Shown: positions 15,897 through 24,975 of the stretch, piece after piece
Layout: the number at the start of each line of letters is the position of its first letter
Numbering within the stretch: the stretch's first letter is position 1
Origin: Alkalibaculum sporogenes
Lineage (GTDB): Bacteria > Bacillota > Clostridia > Eubacteriales > Alkalibacteraceae
NCBI RefSeq assembly: GCF_009362815.1
Contig: NZ_WHNX01000004.1
Span: 62,001-126,000, forward strand
Reading direction: 5' to 3'
DNA: 64,000 bases
Translations under genes and position numbers: made by a program
The notes under the pieces: model-generated
The model's database searches: none
Seen by the model: the letters and a program-made list of their open reading frames with translations, nothing else
Told to the model about the DNA's origin: nothing

Positions 15897-17228
15897 ATGA
15901 ACATGAAACATTCTACCTTTAGAGGTGGCATCCATCCTCCTTACCGCAAAGAGTTGACCAATAGTAAAAAATTACTGACTGCAAATGCACCTGAGACTGT
16001 AGTGATTCCTATGTCCTTACACATAGGAGCACCCTGTAATCCTATTGTCAAAAAGGGTGATTCAGTAAAAGTAGGGCAGCGTATTGGTGAACCTAACGGT
16101 TTTGTTTCTGCACCAATTCATTCTAGCGTATCTGGAGAAGTTATGGCGGTGGAGCCAAGACTCCATCCTAATGGGCAAAAGGTTATGTCCGTTGTAATCA
16201 AATCAGATATGCAGGATACAGTGCATGAGGATGTACAACCCAAGGGAGATTTAAAAGACTTATCTCCTGAAGAAATTAAGAGCATCATTTTAAATGCTGG
16301 TATTGTTGGTTTGGGAGGAGCTACTTTTCCAACCCATGTAAAACTTTCACCTCCACCAGAGAATAAGATAGATTACTGTATCTTAAATGGTGCTGAGTGT
16401 GAACCGTACTTGACAACAGACGATCACCTAATGACAGAGTCAGCAGACAAGATAATCTATGGTTTGAAAGCATTAATTAAGTCCCTAGGAATTACCAAAG
16501 GTTATATTGGCGTAGAAGACAATAAGAAAGAGGCCATAGAGGCTTTAGTTAAGGCTCTTGGGAATGACGAAAATATTGAAATTTTCTCATTACATACTAA
16601 ATATCCACAAGGTTCTGAAAAACAATTAATAACAGCAATAACTGGACGAGAAGTGCCATCTGGAGGTTTGCCGGCTCATATTGGTGTAGTAGTATCTAAT
16701 GTAGGTACAGCTGCTGCTATTTGTGATGCCATACAAACAGGTATGCCCCTGATAGAGAGAATTGTTACAGTTACCGGTAGTGCCATAAAAGACCCAAACG
16801 TTTTTGTTGTAAAAGTAGGTACTATGGTACGTGAGTTAATTGACCAATGTGGTGGTTTTGTAGAAGAACCGATGAAGGTTATAAACGGTGGACCAATGAT
16901 GGGGATGGCACAATTTTCTATTGATATCCCAGTTATAAAAGGAACGTCGGGAATTTTATGCCTTACCAAAGCAGATGCACAGGTAGCTAAGCCGCAGCTA
17001 TGTATTAGATGTGGTAAATGTGTTGAAGTATGTCCAGTCAATTTATTGCCACTATATTTATCAGAACATTCTCTAAAAAATGATTTCGAAAAATGTAAAA
17101 AGTATCATGCATTAGACTGTATCGAATGTGGTAGTTGCTCATTCATTTGCCCAGCAAAGAGAACTTTGGCATCTAATATAAGGGTTGCGAAGAGAGAAAT
17201 TATTGCCAGTAGCAGAAAAGGGAAGTAA
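15897..17228 (+). CDS. rnfC: Rnf complex subunit RnfC
   Basis: 443 aa. RnfC carries NADH- and FMN-binding regions similar to NuoF (VGLGGATFPTHVKLSPP, ILNGAECEPYLTTDDH) and two [4Fe-4S] motifs near the C terminus (CIRCGKCVEVCP, CIECGSCSFICP). It is the peripheral, NAD-facing subunit of the ion-translocating ferredoxin:NAD+ oxidoreductase. It is the first gene of the rnfCDGEAB operon, in the usual clostridial order. The ATG at 15897 has GAGGAGTG upstream. Confidence 0.96.
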   Translation: MNMKHSTFRGGIHPPYRKELTNSKKLLTANAPETVVIPMSLHIGAPCNPIVKKGDSVKVGQRIGEPNGFVSAPIHSSVSGEVMAVEPRLHPNGQKVMSVVIKSDMQDTVHEDVQPKGDLKDLSPEEIKSIILNAGIVGLGGATFPTHVKLSPPPENKIDYCILNGAECEPYLTTDDHLMTESADKIIYGLKALIKSLGITKGYIGVEDNKKEAIEALVKALGNDENIEIFSLHTKYPQGSEKQLITAITGREVPSGGLPAHIGVVVSNVGTAAAICDAIQTGMPLIERIVTVTGSAIKDPNVFVVKVGTMVRELIDQCGGFVEEPMKVINGGPMMGMAQFSIDIPVIKGTSGILCLTKADAQVAKPQLCIRCGKCVEVCPVNLLPLYLSEHSLKNDFEKCKKYHALDCIECGSCSFICPAKRTLASNIRVAKREIIASSRKGK

Positions 17229-17243
17229 TAAGGAGGGGAACTA

Positions 17244-18173
17244 ATGAACGATCATTTTTTAACGGTGTCATCGTCACCACACATTAGAGCAGCCCATAGC
17301 ACTAATACTATTATGCGGGATGTGGTTATTGCGTTAGTTCCTGCATTAATCGCCGGGATTATATTTTTCGGAATAAATGCAGCAGTTCTAACGATTATTT
17401 GTGTTTTAACCAGTGTGGCGACAGAAGCTATTATTCAGAGATTAATGAAAAAAGAAGTTACTATAAATGACTGGAGTGCTGCTGTTACAGGGGTACTATT
17501 AGGCCTTAATCTACCTGCAAGTGCTCCATGGTGGTTAGCAGTTATTGGTTCAGTATTTGCTATAGGAATTGTCAAGCAATGTTTTGGGGGAATAGGACAA
17601 AATTTTATCAATCCAGCATTAGCAGGAAGGGCTCTTCTTGTAGCATCATGGCCAGTTAGGATGACTTCTGCAGCCTTTGCAGATGCAACAACATCAGCTA
17701 CACCTCTTGCATTAATTAAAAGTGGTGTGACTGAAGGTTTACCAAGTTATATGGATCTATTTTTAGGAAATGTAGCAGGTAGTATGGGTGAAGTATCAGC
17801 TTTAGCACTACTAATCGGAGGATTATATTTAATAATAAGAAAAGTTATTAGTTGGAGAATTCCAGTTGTATTTATTGGTACAGTAATGATTTTTACTGTA
17901 GTTTTCGGTCAAGATCCAATTTATCATCTCTTAAGTGGTGGATTGTTGCTAGGTGCATTCTTTATGGCTACTGATTATGCATCTTCACCTGTAACTCCAC
18001 GTGCACAAATTATTTTTGCATTAGGCTGTGGTATTTTGACTAGTGTGATTCGTCTATGGGGTGGTTATCCAGAAGGGGTATCATACTCTATACTACTCAT
18101 GAATATATGTACTCCATTGATTGAGAGGGTAACTGTACCTAGAGTTTATGGGGAGGTGAAAACCGATGCGTGA
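17244..18173 (+). CDS. rnfD: Rnf complex subunit RnfD
   Basis: 309 aa integral membrane protein with about nine hydrophobic helices. The flavinylation motif (TTSATPLAL, Thr153) that carries covalently bound FMN is present, as is the conserved FINPALAGRALL and SSPVTPRAQ. It forms part of the membrane path for electrons and ions. AAGGAGG lies eight bases before the ATG; the end overlaps rnfG by eight bases. Confidence 0.95.
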   Translation: MNDHFLTVSSSPHIRAAHSTNTIMRDVVIALVPALIAGIIFFGINAAVLTIICVLTSVATEAIIQRLMKKEVTINDWSAAVTGVLLGLNLPASAPWWLAVIGSVFAIGIVKQCFGGIGQNFINPALAGRALLVASWPVRMTSAAFADATTSATPLALIKSGVTEGLPSYMDLFLGNVAGSMGEVSALALLIGGLYLIIRKVISWRIPVVFIGTVMIFTVVFGQDPIYHLLSGGLLLGAFFMATDYASSPVTPRAQIIFALGCGILTSVIRLWGGYPEGVSYSILLMNICTPLIERVTVPRVYGEVKTDA

Positions 18174-18756
18174 AATAGCAGGTTTAGCTATTAAATTATT
18201 TATTATTACTGCAGTTGCTGCAGTTTGTTTAGCTTTTACTAATTCAATAACTAAAGATAAGATTGTGGAGCAAATTGCATTAGAAAACGAATTAGCTAGA
18301 CAAGAAGTGTTGTCGGAAGCAGATACTTATGAGCAAATAGATCAAAACAGTATAATTTCAGCTGCTGAAAGTTTGAATTTTGAAAATCCCGAAATAGTAG
18401 CAGAAGTTTTTAAGGGTTTAAAAGGTAATGATGAGGTAGGTTATACATATAAAGTACTACCAAGAGGTTATGGAGGAGAAATTTCTGTATTAGTTGGTAT
18501 TTCAGTAGATGGGATAGTAACTGGTATGAAAGTAGTTAGTCATGCAGAGACTCCTGGCCTAGGTGCAAACGCTACAAATGATTCATTCCAAAACCAATTC
18601 AATGATAAATCAACTGAACAACCTCTAAGTGTAATAAGTGGAGGTTCACCAGGGGATAGTGAAATAGAAGCTATAACAGGGGCAACGATAACATCGAAAG
18701 CTATTACGGACGGTGCAAATTTTGCCATTGAAATATTTAAGGAAATGAATAAATAA
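18166..18756 (+). CDS. rnfG: Rnf complex subunit RnfG
   Basis: 196 aa with one N-terminal membrane anchor (residues about 8-25) and an extracytoplasmic FMN-binding domain. The covalent FMN site is the TGAT motif ending at Thr174 (EAITGATITSKAI), preceded by the conserved SHAETPGLGA. It overlaps rnfD by eight bases. Confidence 0.95.
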   Translation: MREIAGLAIKLFIITAVAAVCLAFTNSITKDKIVEQIALENELARQEVLSEADTYEQIDQNSIISAAESLNFENPEIVAEVFKGLKGNDEVGYTYKVLPRGYGGEISVLVGISVDGIVTGMKVVSHAETPGLGANATNDSFQNQFNDKSTEQPLSVISGGSPGDSEIEAITGATITSKAITDGANFAIEIFKEMNK

Positions 18757-18772
18757 GGGACGGAGGAAAGAG

Positions 18773-19363
18773 ATGAATTTTATTAAGAATCTATGGAATG
18801 GTATTATTCCAGAAAATCCTATCTTTAGACTGGCATTAGGTATGTGCCCTACATTAGCGGTAACAACTGCAGCAGTTAATGGTTTAGGTATGGGACTTAC
18901 TACTATGGTAGTACTCATTGGTTCAAATGTAGCTATTTCATTACTAAGAAATTTTATACCTGATAAGGTTAGAATTCCTGCATATGTAATTATAATTGCA
19001 TCATTTGTAACCATAGTAGGTATGTTACTAAAAGCTTTCGTTCCGTTTCTAGATAAAGCATTAGGTTTGTTTATACCGCTTATCGTAGTAAACTGTATCA
19101 TATTAGCAAGAGCTGAATCTTTTGCATCGAAGAATAGTGTTATGAACTCTTTAAGCGATGCATTAGGTATGGGACTTGGTTTTACTTTAGGACTTACAGT
19201 TTTAGGAATTGTTAGAGAATTATTTGGAACTGGAAGTATTTTTGGACTTTCAATACTAGGAGCAAGTTTTGAACCTGCTTTGATTATGATTTTACCACCT
19301 GGTGCTTTCTTATCATTAGGTTTATTAATGGGACTTTTAAATAAAGTATCCCAAGCAAAATAG
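18773..19363 (+). CDS. rnfE: Rnf complex subunit RnfE
   Basis: 196 aa, six predicted membrane helices. It has the RnfE/NqrD pattern LGMCPTLAVTTAAVNGLGMG near the N terminus and IPLIVVNCIILARAESFASK with the conserved membrane cysteine in the middle. RnfE and RnfA are inverted-topology paralogues that share an intramembrane iron-sulfur centre. GGAGG precedes the ATG. Confidence 0.95.
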   Translation: MNFIKNLWNGIIPENPIFRLALGMCPTLAVTTAAVNGLGMGLTTMVVLIGSNVAISLLRNFIPDKVRIPAYVIIIASFVTIVGMLLKAFVPFLDKALGLFIPLIVVNCIILARAESFASKNSVMNSLSDALGMGLGFTLGLTVLGIVRELFGTGSIFGLSILGASFEPALIMILPPGAFLSLGLLMGLLNKVSQAK

Positions 19364-19381
19364 TAAAGGAGATAAGAATAA

Positions 19382-19957
19382 ATGAATAGTTTATTTATTA
19401 TATTGTTAAGTGCCATATTGGTTAATAACTTTATATTAGTTAGATTCTTAGGTATATGTCCTTTCCTAGGAGTTTCTAAACAAGTTGAAACAGCAGTTGG
19501 TATGGGCGCAGCAGTAACTTTTGTTATGGCACTTGCCTCTGCAGTAACATATATAATCCAATATACAATACTAGAGCCTTTTGGATTAGCTTATCTACAG
19601 ACCATAGCGTTTATATTAGTTATTGCAGCATTAGTACAATTTGTAGAAATGGTAATACAAAAAGTGAGTCCTACTCTATATGATTCTTTGGGAGTGTATT
19701 TACCACTAATAACAACTAATTGTGCGGTACTAGGAGTAGCTATATTAAATATTGATGCTCAGTATAATTTTTTACAAACAGTAGTACATGGTGTAGGTGC
19801 AGCTTTAGGCTTTACATTGGCTATAGTATTATTTGCTGGAATAAGAGAGAGATTAGAAACGGCACCAATAGCAAAGTCATTGCAAGGATTTCCTATTGCT
19901 TTAATAACAGCTTGTTTGATGTCGATTGCATTTTTAGGTTTCCAAGGATTACTATAG
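19382..19957 (+). CDS. rnfA: Rnf complex subunit RnfA
   Basis: 191 aa, six membrane helices. Conserved RnfA/NqrE segments are FILVRFLGICPFLGVSK and LPLITTNCAVLGVAI, each with the cysteine expected to ligate the shared intramembrane centre. It sits between rnfE and rnfB with spacings of 18 and about 12 bases. Confidence 0.95.
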   Translation: MNSLFIILLSAILVNNFILVRFLGICPFLGVSKQVETAVGMGAAVTFVMALASAVTYIIQYTILEPFGLAYLQTIAFILVIAALVQFVEMVIQKVSPTLYDSLGVYLPLITTNCAVLGVAILNIDAQYNFLQTVVHGVGAALGFTLAIVLFAGIRERLETAPIAKSLQGFPIALITACLMSIAFLGFQGLL

Positions 19958-19969
19958 GAGGTGATAAAA

Positions 19970-20788
19970 TTGTTTAGTGAATTATTAAGTCCAGTTCTCT
20001 GGTTAGGAGGGATGGCGTTAATATTTGGGTGCATACTAGGTTATGCTTCAAAAGTATTTGCTGTAGAAAAAGATCCGAATGTACCACTGATAATGGATGT
20101 ACTTCCTGGGGCTAATTGTGGCGGTTGTGGGTATCCTGGTTGTGAAGCCTTTGCAGTTGCAACAGCAGCAGGTAAAGCAAATATAGATGATTGTCCAGTT
20201 GGTGGATCTGCAGTTGCAGAAAAAATAGGTGAAATTATGGGAATCACTTCTGATGGTTCACAGAGGATGATTGCTAGAGTTATATGTAATGGTACAGATG
20301 AAAATTGTACTAATAAATTTGATTATTATGGTGTTTCTGACTGTAAAGAAGCTGTTATCGCAATGGGAGGAAACAAGAGCTGTCAATATGGTTGCTTAGG
20401 GTTAGGAACCTGTGAAAGAGTTTGTCCATTTGATGCAATCCATGTAACTAAAGACAATATTGCATACGTAGATGAAGAAAAGTGTACAGCATGTGGTAAG
20501 TGTATAGACGCTTGTCCAAAAATAGTTATTGCCTTAGTACCAGCTTCAAAGGGAGTACATGTTGATTGTAATTCTAAAGACAAAGGTAAAGAAGTTAAAG
20601 CGAATTGCTCAGTTGGTTGTATAGGCTGTAAGATATGTGTCAAGAACTGTCCAGAAGATGCATTCTCCTTTGAAAACAACCTTGCTAAGATCAACTATGA
20701 TAAATGTACTCAATGTATGATATGTGTAGAAAAATGCCCAACAAAAGCAATAAGCGGAGATTCTACTAAGTTGAAAATTAATAATTAA
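19970..20788 (+). CDS. rnfB: Rnf complex subunit RnfB
   Basis: 272 aa. An N-terminal membrane anchor (residues about 7-25) is followed by the RnfB four-Cys [4Fe-4S] domain (GANCGGCGYPGCEAFA) and several ferredoxin-type motifs (CQYGCLGLGTCERVCP, CTACGKCIDACP, CIGCKICVKNCP, CTQCMICVEKCP). It accepts electrons from reduced ferredoxin. The TTG at 19970, eight bases after AGGAGG, is the probable start; the upstream in-frame GTG at 19961 overlaps that ribosome site. Last gene of the operon. Confidence 0.95.
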   Translation: MFSELLSPVLWLGGMALIFGCILGYASKVFAVEKDPNVPLIMDVLPGANCGGCGYPGCEAFAVATAAGKANIDDCPVGGSAVAEKIGEIMGITSDGSQRMIARVICNGTDENCTNKFDYYGVSDCKEAVIAMGGNKSCQYGCLGLGTCERVCPFDAIHVTKDNIAYVDEEKCTACGKCIDACPKIVIALVPASKGVHVDCNSKDKGKEVKANCSVGCIGCKICVKNCPEDAFSFENNLAKINYDKCTQCMICVEKCPTKAISGDSTKLKINN

Positions 20789-20821
20789 CAACTTATAAAT
20801 AAATTGTAAAATTATGAATAC

Positions 20822-20868
20822 AAAAACACAAAAATTCTAGACTTTGTCTAGGATTTTTGTGTTTTGTC
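20822..20868 (+). terminator. Intrinsic terminator of the rnf operon
   Basis: A long stem (AAAACACAAAAATTCTAGA paired with its near-complement at 20848-20865) with a short loop and T-rich tail. Confidence 0.85.
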
Positions 20869-20979
20869 AGTTTTTAGAATTAAATGAATTAAAGAGTTCT
20901 ATTTACTTCTGCAATTATTTTTTATATACTGTATAATAATATATATGTGAAAACTGTTAATAAAGAGAGGGGCAAAAGT

Positions 20980-21237
20980 TTGAAGCTTAAAAAAGGCAAC
21001 GTAATGTTAGTGTTAATAGTAATTTTTAGTTTAGTTATTGGAAATTTTGTTGGGGAACTAATTTCCGAGTATTTAAGTATTTTTGGAAGAACTATTAATA
21101 TTAGCATATTAAGTGATGGCGCTCCTTGGATAATAGACTTAAGTTTCTTAAGATTTGCTTTTGGTCTAGTTATCAACTTGAACTTAGGAAGTATAATCTT
21201 TCTAATACTTGGTCTAATTATCTTCTATAGAAATTAA
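20980..21237 (+). CDS. DUF4321 small membrane protein
   Basis: 85 aa with two hydrophobic segments (VMLVLIVIFSLVIGNFVGEL near the N terminus and LNLGSIIFLILGLIIFY at the end) and the FLRFAFGLVINLNLGS motif typical of DUF4321. Its position just upstream of maf is also usual for that family in Clostridia. TTG at 20980, eight bases after GAGAGGGG, is preferred to the GTG at 20947. Function unknown, possibly envelope related given maf-mreBCD downstream. Confidence 0.75.
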   Translation: MKLKKGNVMLVLIVIFSLVIGNFVGELISEYLSIFGRTINISILSDGAPWIIDLSFLRFAFGLVINLNLGSIIFLILGLIIFYRN

Positions 21238-21265
21238 TGGCAATACAAAAAAGGGGATAAGGTAA

Positions 21266-21841
21266 ATGAAAAAGATAATTCTAGCATCAGCATCTACAAG
21301 ACGAAAAGAAATATTGGAAAATTTGAATTTAAAATTTGACATAGTAAAAAGTGATGTATGCGAAAAAATCGATAAATTTTTATCTTATGAAGAAAATGTA
21401 GAAAGAATTGCTTTAGATAAAGCACTAGATGTTGCTGGGAGGACAAAAGATAATGTGGTGATTATTGCTGCAGACACAATGGTAGTCAATGAAGCCCTCA
21501 TAGGTAAACCGTCTAGCGAGCAAGAAGCATTTTGTATACTCAGAAATCTTTCTGGGAAAGTACATCAAGTAATTACAGGAGTATGTGTATTTAGCACAGA
21601 AGAGAATAGGGGAATAATAAGCCACAGAAAGACAAAAGTAAAATTTGCACAATTAGATGATGAGATGATTTGGAGATATATAAAGACTGGTGAGATGTGG
21701 GATAAAGCTGGAGCATATGCAATACAAGGCTTAGGATCGATATTAGTAGAATCAATTGAAGGATGTTACACAAATATAGTTGGATTGCCAACTACATTAT
21801 TGCGAGAAATGTTAGTAGAGTTTGACATCAATATCCTATAG
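21266..21841 (+). CDS. maf: Maf-like nucleoside triphosphate pyrophosphatase
   Basis: 191 aa, normal length. The N-terminal LASASTRRKEIL and the central AADTMVVNEALIGKP plus GAYAIQGLGSILVESIEG are the Maf signatures. It hydrolyses dTTP/UTP or modified nucleotides and is linked to septum formation in Bacillus. It begins the maf-radC-mreBCD block. Confidence 0.93.
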   Translation: MKKIILASASTRRKEILENLNLKFDIVKSDVCEKIDKFLSYEENVERIALDKALDVAGRTKDNVVIIAADTMVVNEALIGKPSSEQEAFCILRNLSGKVHQVITGVCVFSTEENRGIISHRKTKVKFAQLDDEMIWRYIKTGEMWDKAGAYAIQGLGSILVESIEGCYTNIVGLPTTLLREMLVEFDINIL

Positions 21842-21851
21842 AGAGGGTGTT

Positions 21852-22559
21852 ATGATGAACAATATTTATAAACATATTCCAATTCCTGAACTACCAATAG
21901 ATGAGCAACCTAGGTATAAAATGACCAACCTAGGGTGTGAGGTGCTTAGTAATGCTGAACTCTTCGCGATATTGATTGGGACAGGAAATAAAGAAGAGAC
22001 TGCAGTGCAGCTTTCTCAACGTATCTTGAAATGTTGTGATAATGATTTGTCATACTTTGTAAATGCTAGTATTGAACAGCTTAGTAATAGTAGAGAGCTT
22101 AAAGGAATTGGAGCCGTAAAAGCATGCAAAATTAAGGCGGCTTTTGAGATAGGCAGACGACTAAATAAGCAAATCAAGACTTATACTAAAGTACGCAGTC
22201 CAAAAGATATAGCAGACTTGTTAATGCAAGATATGAAATATCTGAATCAAGAATATTTTAAAATTATATTATTAGATACTAAAAATCAGATTACTAGCAT
22301 TGAAACTGTTACTATTGGTACATTAAATGCCTCCTTAGTACATCCAAGAGAAGTATTTAGAATCGCAATAAATAAAAGTAGTTCTTCAATTATTATAGTA
22401 CATAATCATCCAAGTGGTGATCCATGTCCTAGCGAAGAAGATAAGCGAATTACTAATAGGTTATTAGATGCAGGAGAAATTATAGGAATTAAATTATTAG
22501 ATCATCTCATCATTGGTTATGATAATTATGTTAGTTTTAAGGAATTAGGTTTATTATAA
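21852..22559 (+). CDS. radC: RadC family JAMM/MPN+ protein
   Basis: 235 aa. N-terminal helix-hairpin-helix region (ELKGIGAVKACKIKAAFEIGRR) followed by the JAMM domain with intact zinc ligands HNHPSGDPCPSEED. Despite the name a DNA-repair role is not established. ATG at 21852 with AGAGAGGG upstream is chosen, because the longer frame would run into maf. Confidence 0.92.
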   Translation: MMNNIYKHIPIPELPIDEQPRYKMTNLGCEVLSNAELFAILIGTGNKEETAVQLSQRILKCCDNDLSYFVNASIEQLSNSRELKGIGAVKACKIKAAFEIGRRLNKQIKTYTKVRSPKDIADLLMQDMKYLNQEYFKIILLDTKNQITSIETVTIGTLNASLVHPREVFRIAINKSSSSIIIVHNHPSGDPCPSEEDKRITNRLLDAGEIIGIKLLDHLIIGYDNYVSFKELGLL

Positions 22560-22608
22560 AAGTAGAAAGCCCCAATTATCAAAAAATGAACTAGAGAGGT
22601 GGATTTAA

Positions 22609-23622
22609 TTGGGTATATTTAATAACGGATATATAGGCATAGATTTAGGAACAGCAAATACAATTGTCACTGTAAAAGGAAAAGGTATTATTATTAGAGA
22701 ACCATCTGTTGTAGCGATTAACTTAGAGACTAAAGAAGCAATTGCAGTAGGAAATGAAGCGAAAGAAATGATAGGTAGAACACCTGGAAATATAGTAGCA
22801 TTAAGGCCTTTAAGGGATGGAGTAATTGCTGATTTCAGATCTACACAAATAATGCTAAAGTATTTTATAGATAAAGCAGTTAAAATTGCAAAAGTCAGGA
22901 AACCCAGAGTGTTAGTCGGAGTTCCATCTGATATAACAGAAGTAGAAAGAAAGGCTGTAATAGAAGCAGCTCAAATGGCTGGAGCAAGTCAAATTGGAAT
23001 TATCGAAGAAGCCTTAGCTACAGCTATAGGTGCCGACTTACCTGTGGAAGAAGCTACAGGTAGCATGGTAATAGATATTGGAGGAGGAACTACCGATATT
23101 GCAGTAATATCACTTGGTGGACTAGTCGTCAGCATGTCTAAGAGAGTTGGTGGAGATGACTTCGATAACGCTATAATCCAGTATATAAGAAATAAATATA
23201 GCTTAGCAATTGGTGAGAGAACAGCAGAAGCGTTAAAGATGAATATAGCTTGCGCTTTAAAAAATTATGAAGATAAACAAATGGATATAAAGGGTAGAGA
23301 TTTAGTATCGGGTTTGCCAAAAAAAGTAGTAATTACAACAGATGATATTTATGAGGCTTTAGAACACCCTATACAAACTATAGTAGAATCTGTGAAAAAT
23401 GTGTTAGAAAAAACCCCTCCAGAGTTATCTTCTGATATTATGAATCGTGGTATTGTAATGACAGGTGGTGGAGCATTGTTACAAGGATTTAATATGCTAA
23501 TAGAACAAGAAACTGGGATATCATGCGTTATTGCTGAAGATCCTTTAGACTGTGTTGCAAAAGGTACTCAAAAAGTACTAGAAAAAGGTTACGATAGCGT
23601 AATATTTAGCTCTAAAAAATAA
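22609..23622 (+). CDS. mreB: Rod-shape determining actin-like protein MreB
   Basis: 337 aa, full length. The phosphate 1 loop GIDLGTANT, the phosphate 2 motif [18 protein letters not shown] and the adenosine motif [11 protein letters not shown] are present. It polymerises under the membrane and guides lateral wall synthesis. The start is TTG at 22609 with GAGAGGTGG upstream. First gene of mreBCD-mrdA. Confidence 0.95.
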   Translation: MGIFNNGYIGIDLGTANTIVTVKGKGIIIREPSVVAINLETKEAIAVGNEAKEMIGRTPGNIVALRPLRDGVIADFRSTQIMLKYFIDKAVKIAKVRKPRVLVGVPSDITEVERKAVIEAAQMAGASQIGIIEEALATAIGADLPVEEATGSMVIDIGGGTTDIAVISLGGLVVSMSKRVGGDDFDNAIIQYIRNKYSLAIGERTAEALKMNIACALKNYEDKQMDIKGRDLVSGLPKKVVITTDDIYEALEHPIQTIVESVKNVLEKTPPELSSDIMNRGIVMTGGGALLQGFNMLIEQETGISCVIAEDPLDCVAKGTQKVLEKGYDSVIFSSKK

Positions 23623-23644
23623 GTTTAATGGAGGTATTTTACAA

Positions 23645-24451
23645 TTGCAATGGTTTAATAAACATAGACTAACCATAACTATTATCTCTATGGTTTTGTT
23701 TTTGTTGTTTTGTATTGGAGCCACTTCTGGGGGACGAGATAATACAACAATGCCTGAAGGTGCTATCAGAGTAGTTACATCTCCAGTAGAACGCGTGCTA
23801 TACTCGACATCACAATATATTAGAAACTTATACGATTTTATTGTAAGCTTACCATCATTAAAGGCTCGTAACGAACAATTAGAGAAAGAATTAAAGGAAA
23901 ACCAAGTTAAATTAGCAGATTACGATATGAAAGTTGTAGAGAATAACGAATTGCATGAAATACTAGACTTCACAACTGATAACAATGATTATGAATATAT
24001 CCCTTCTTCTGTAATTAGTATTGATCCTTATAAAGGTTTTAGTGTGTTTGTAATAGATAAAGGGAGCAGTGATGGAGTCAAGAAGAATATGACTGTTGTA
24101 CTTAGTGAAGGTTTGGTTGGAAGAGTACTAGAAGTCTCGACTGGTACAAGCAAGGTATTGTCTATTATTGATACTAGTAGTATGTTTAATGGTGTTAGTG
24201 TAAAGAGTAAAGATTATATCCGGGTAACTGGTGATGAAAACAATAGATTAAAGGGTTACGCAGATTTTGAAGCACTTATTAATCCAGGAGATATTGTGGT
24301 TACATCAGGAATGACAGGTATATTTCGTAAGAATATTGTAGTAGGAATAGTCAAAGAAGTATTAACTCAAGAGGGTAAGTTAGAAAAATTAATTATAATT
24401 GAGCCCTCTGTAGATTTATCTAAAGTAAATAAAGTTTTGATCATTAAATAG
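23645..24451 (+). CDS. mreC: Rod-shape determining protein MreC
   Basis: 268 aa. One N-terminal membrane helix (residues about 9-27), a coiled coil (about 68-105: LKARNEQLEKELKENQ), then the beta-rich extracellular domain with KGSSDGVKKNMTVVLSEGLVG. It links MreB to the wall synthases. Start is TTG at 23645 with GGAGG upstream. Confidence 0.93.
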   Translation: MQWFNKHRLTITIISMVLFLLFCIGATSGGRDNTTMPEGAIRVVTSPVERVLYSTSQYIRNLYDFIVSLPSLKARNEQLEKELKENQVKLADYDMKVVENNELHEILDFTTDNNDYEYIPSSVISIDPYKGFSVFVIDKGSSDGVKKNMTVVLSEGLVGRVLEVSTGTSKVLSIIDTSSMFNGVSVKSKDYIRVTGDENNRLKGYADFEALINPGDIVVTSGMTGIFRKNIVVGIVKEVLTQEGKLEKLIIIEPSVDLSKVNKVLIIK

Positions 24452-24462
24452 TAGGTGATAGC

Positions 24463-24966
24463 TTGAGTATCCTTAAATTAAGCTTAATTTTATTAATTGA
24501 GCTCGTTCTTCAAAGTACAGTATTTCAGTTTTTAAATTTTCATGGAATATATCCTGATCTAGTGCTAATTACGTTAATTTGTTACTCAATTATACTAGGC
24601 AAGCAATATTCATATAAATTAGGTGTTATCATAGGTTTGTTGTTTGATATTATGTTTGGAAATATTATTGGTATTTATGCTTTGAGTTTTTTAGTTACTG
24701 CATATCTTATAAGTGTGATAAGTTCAAACATGTTCAAAGAGAGTTTATTGGCTCCTATTAGTGTATTTCCCATAGGGGTTATAATAAACCACTCAGTTAT
24801 TTATCTGATTACATATCTACTAAGGATTAATATCTCTCTTATTGAATATATTACGCAATTTAATATTATTTACTGGGTTGTCAATATAATTACAATGTTA
24901 ATTGCATACCCTTTGATATTGAAGTTTATAAAAAGATATATATTAAAGTCTCATACAAGGAGTTAA
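24463..24966 (+). CDS. mreD: Rod-shape determining protein MreD
   Basis: 167 aa, four to five membrane helices, with the conserved PDLVLITLICYSIILGKQYSYKLG and GLLFDIMFGNIIGIYALSF pattern. Integral membrane partner of MreC. Start is TTG at 24463, seven bases after AGGTGA; this run of three TTG starts in mreB, mreC and mreD is notable. Confidence 0.9.
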   Translation: MSILKLSLILLIELVLQSTVFQFLNFHGIYPDLVLITLICYSIILGKQYSYKLGVIIGLLFDIMFGNIIGIYALSFLVTAYLISVISSNMFKESLLAPISVFPIGVIINHSVIYLITYLLRINISLIEYITQFNIIYWVVNIITMLIAYPLILKFIKRYILKSHTRS

Positions 24967-24975
24967 TTTATATAA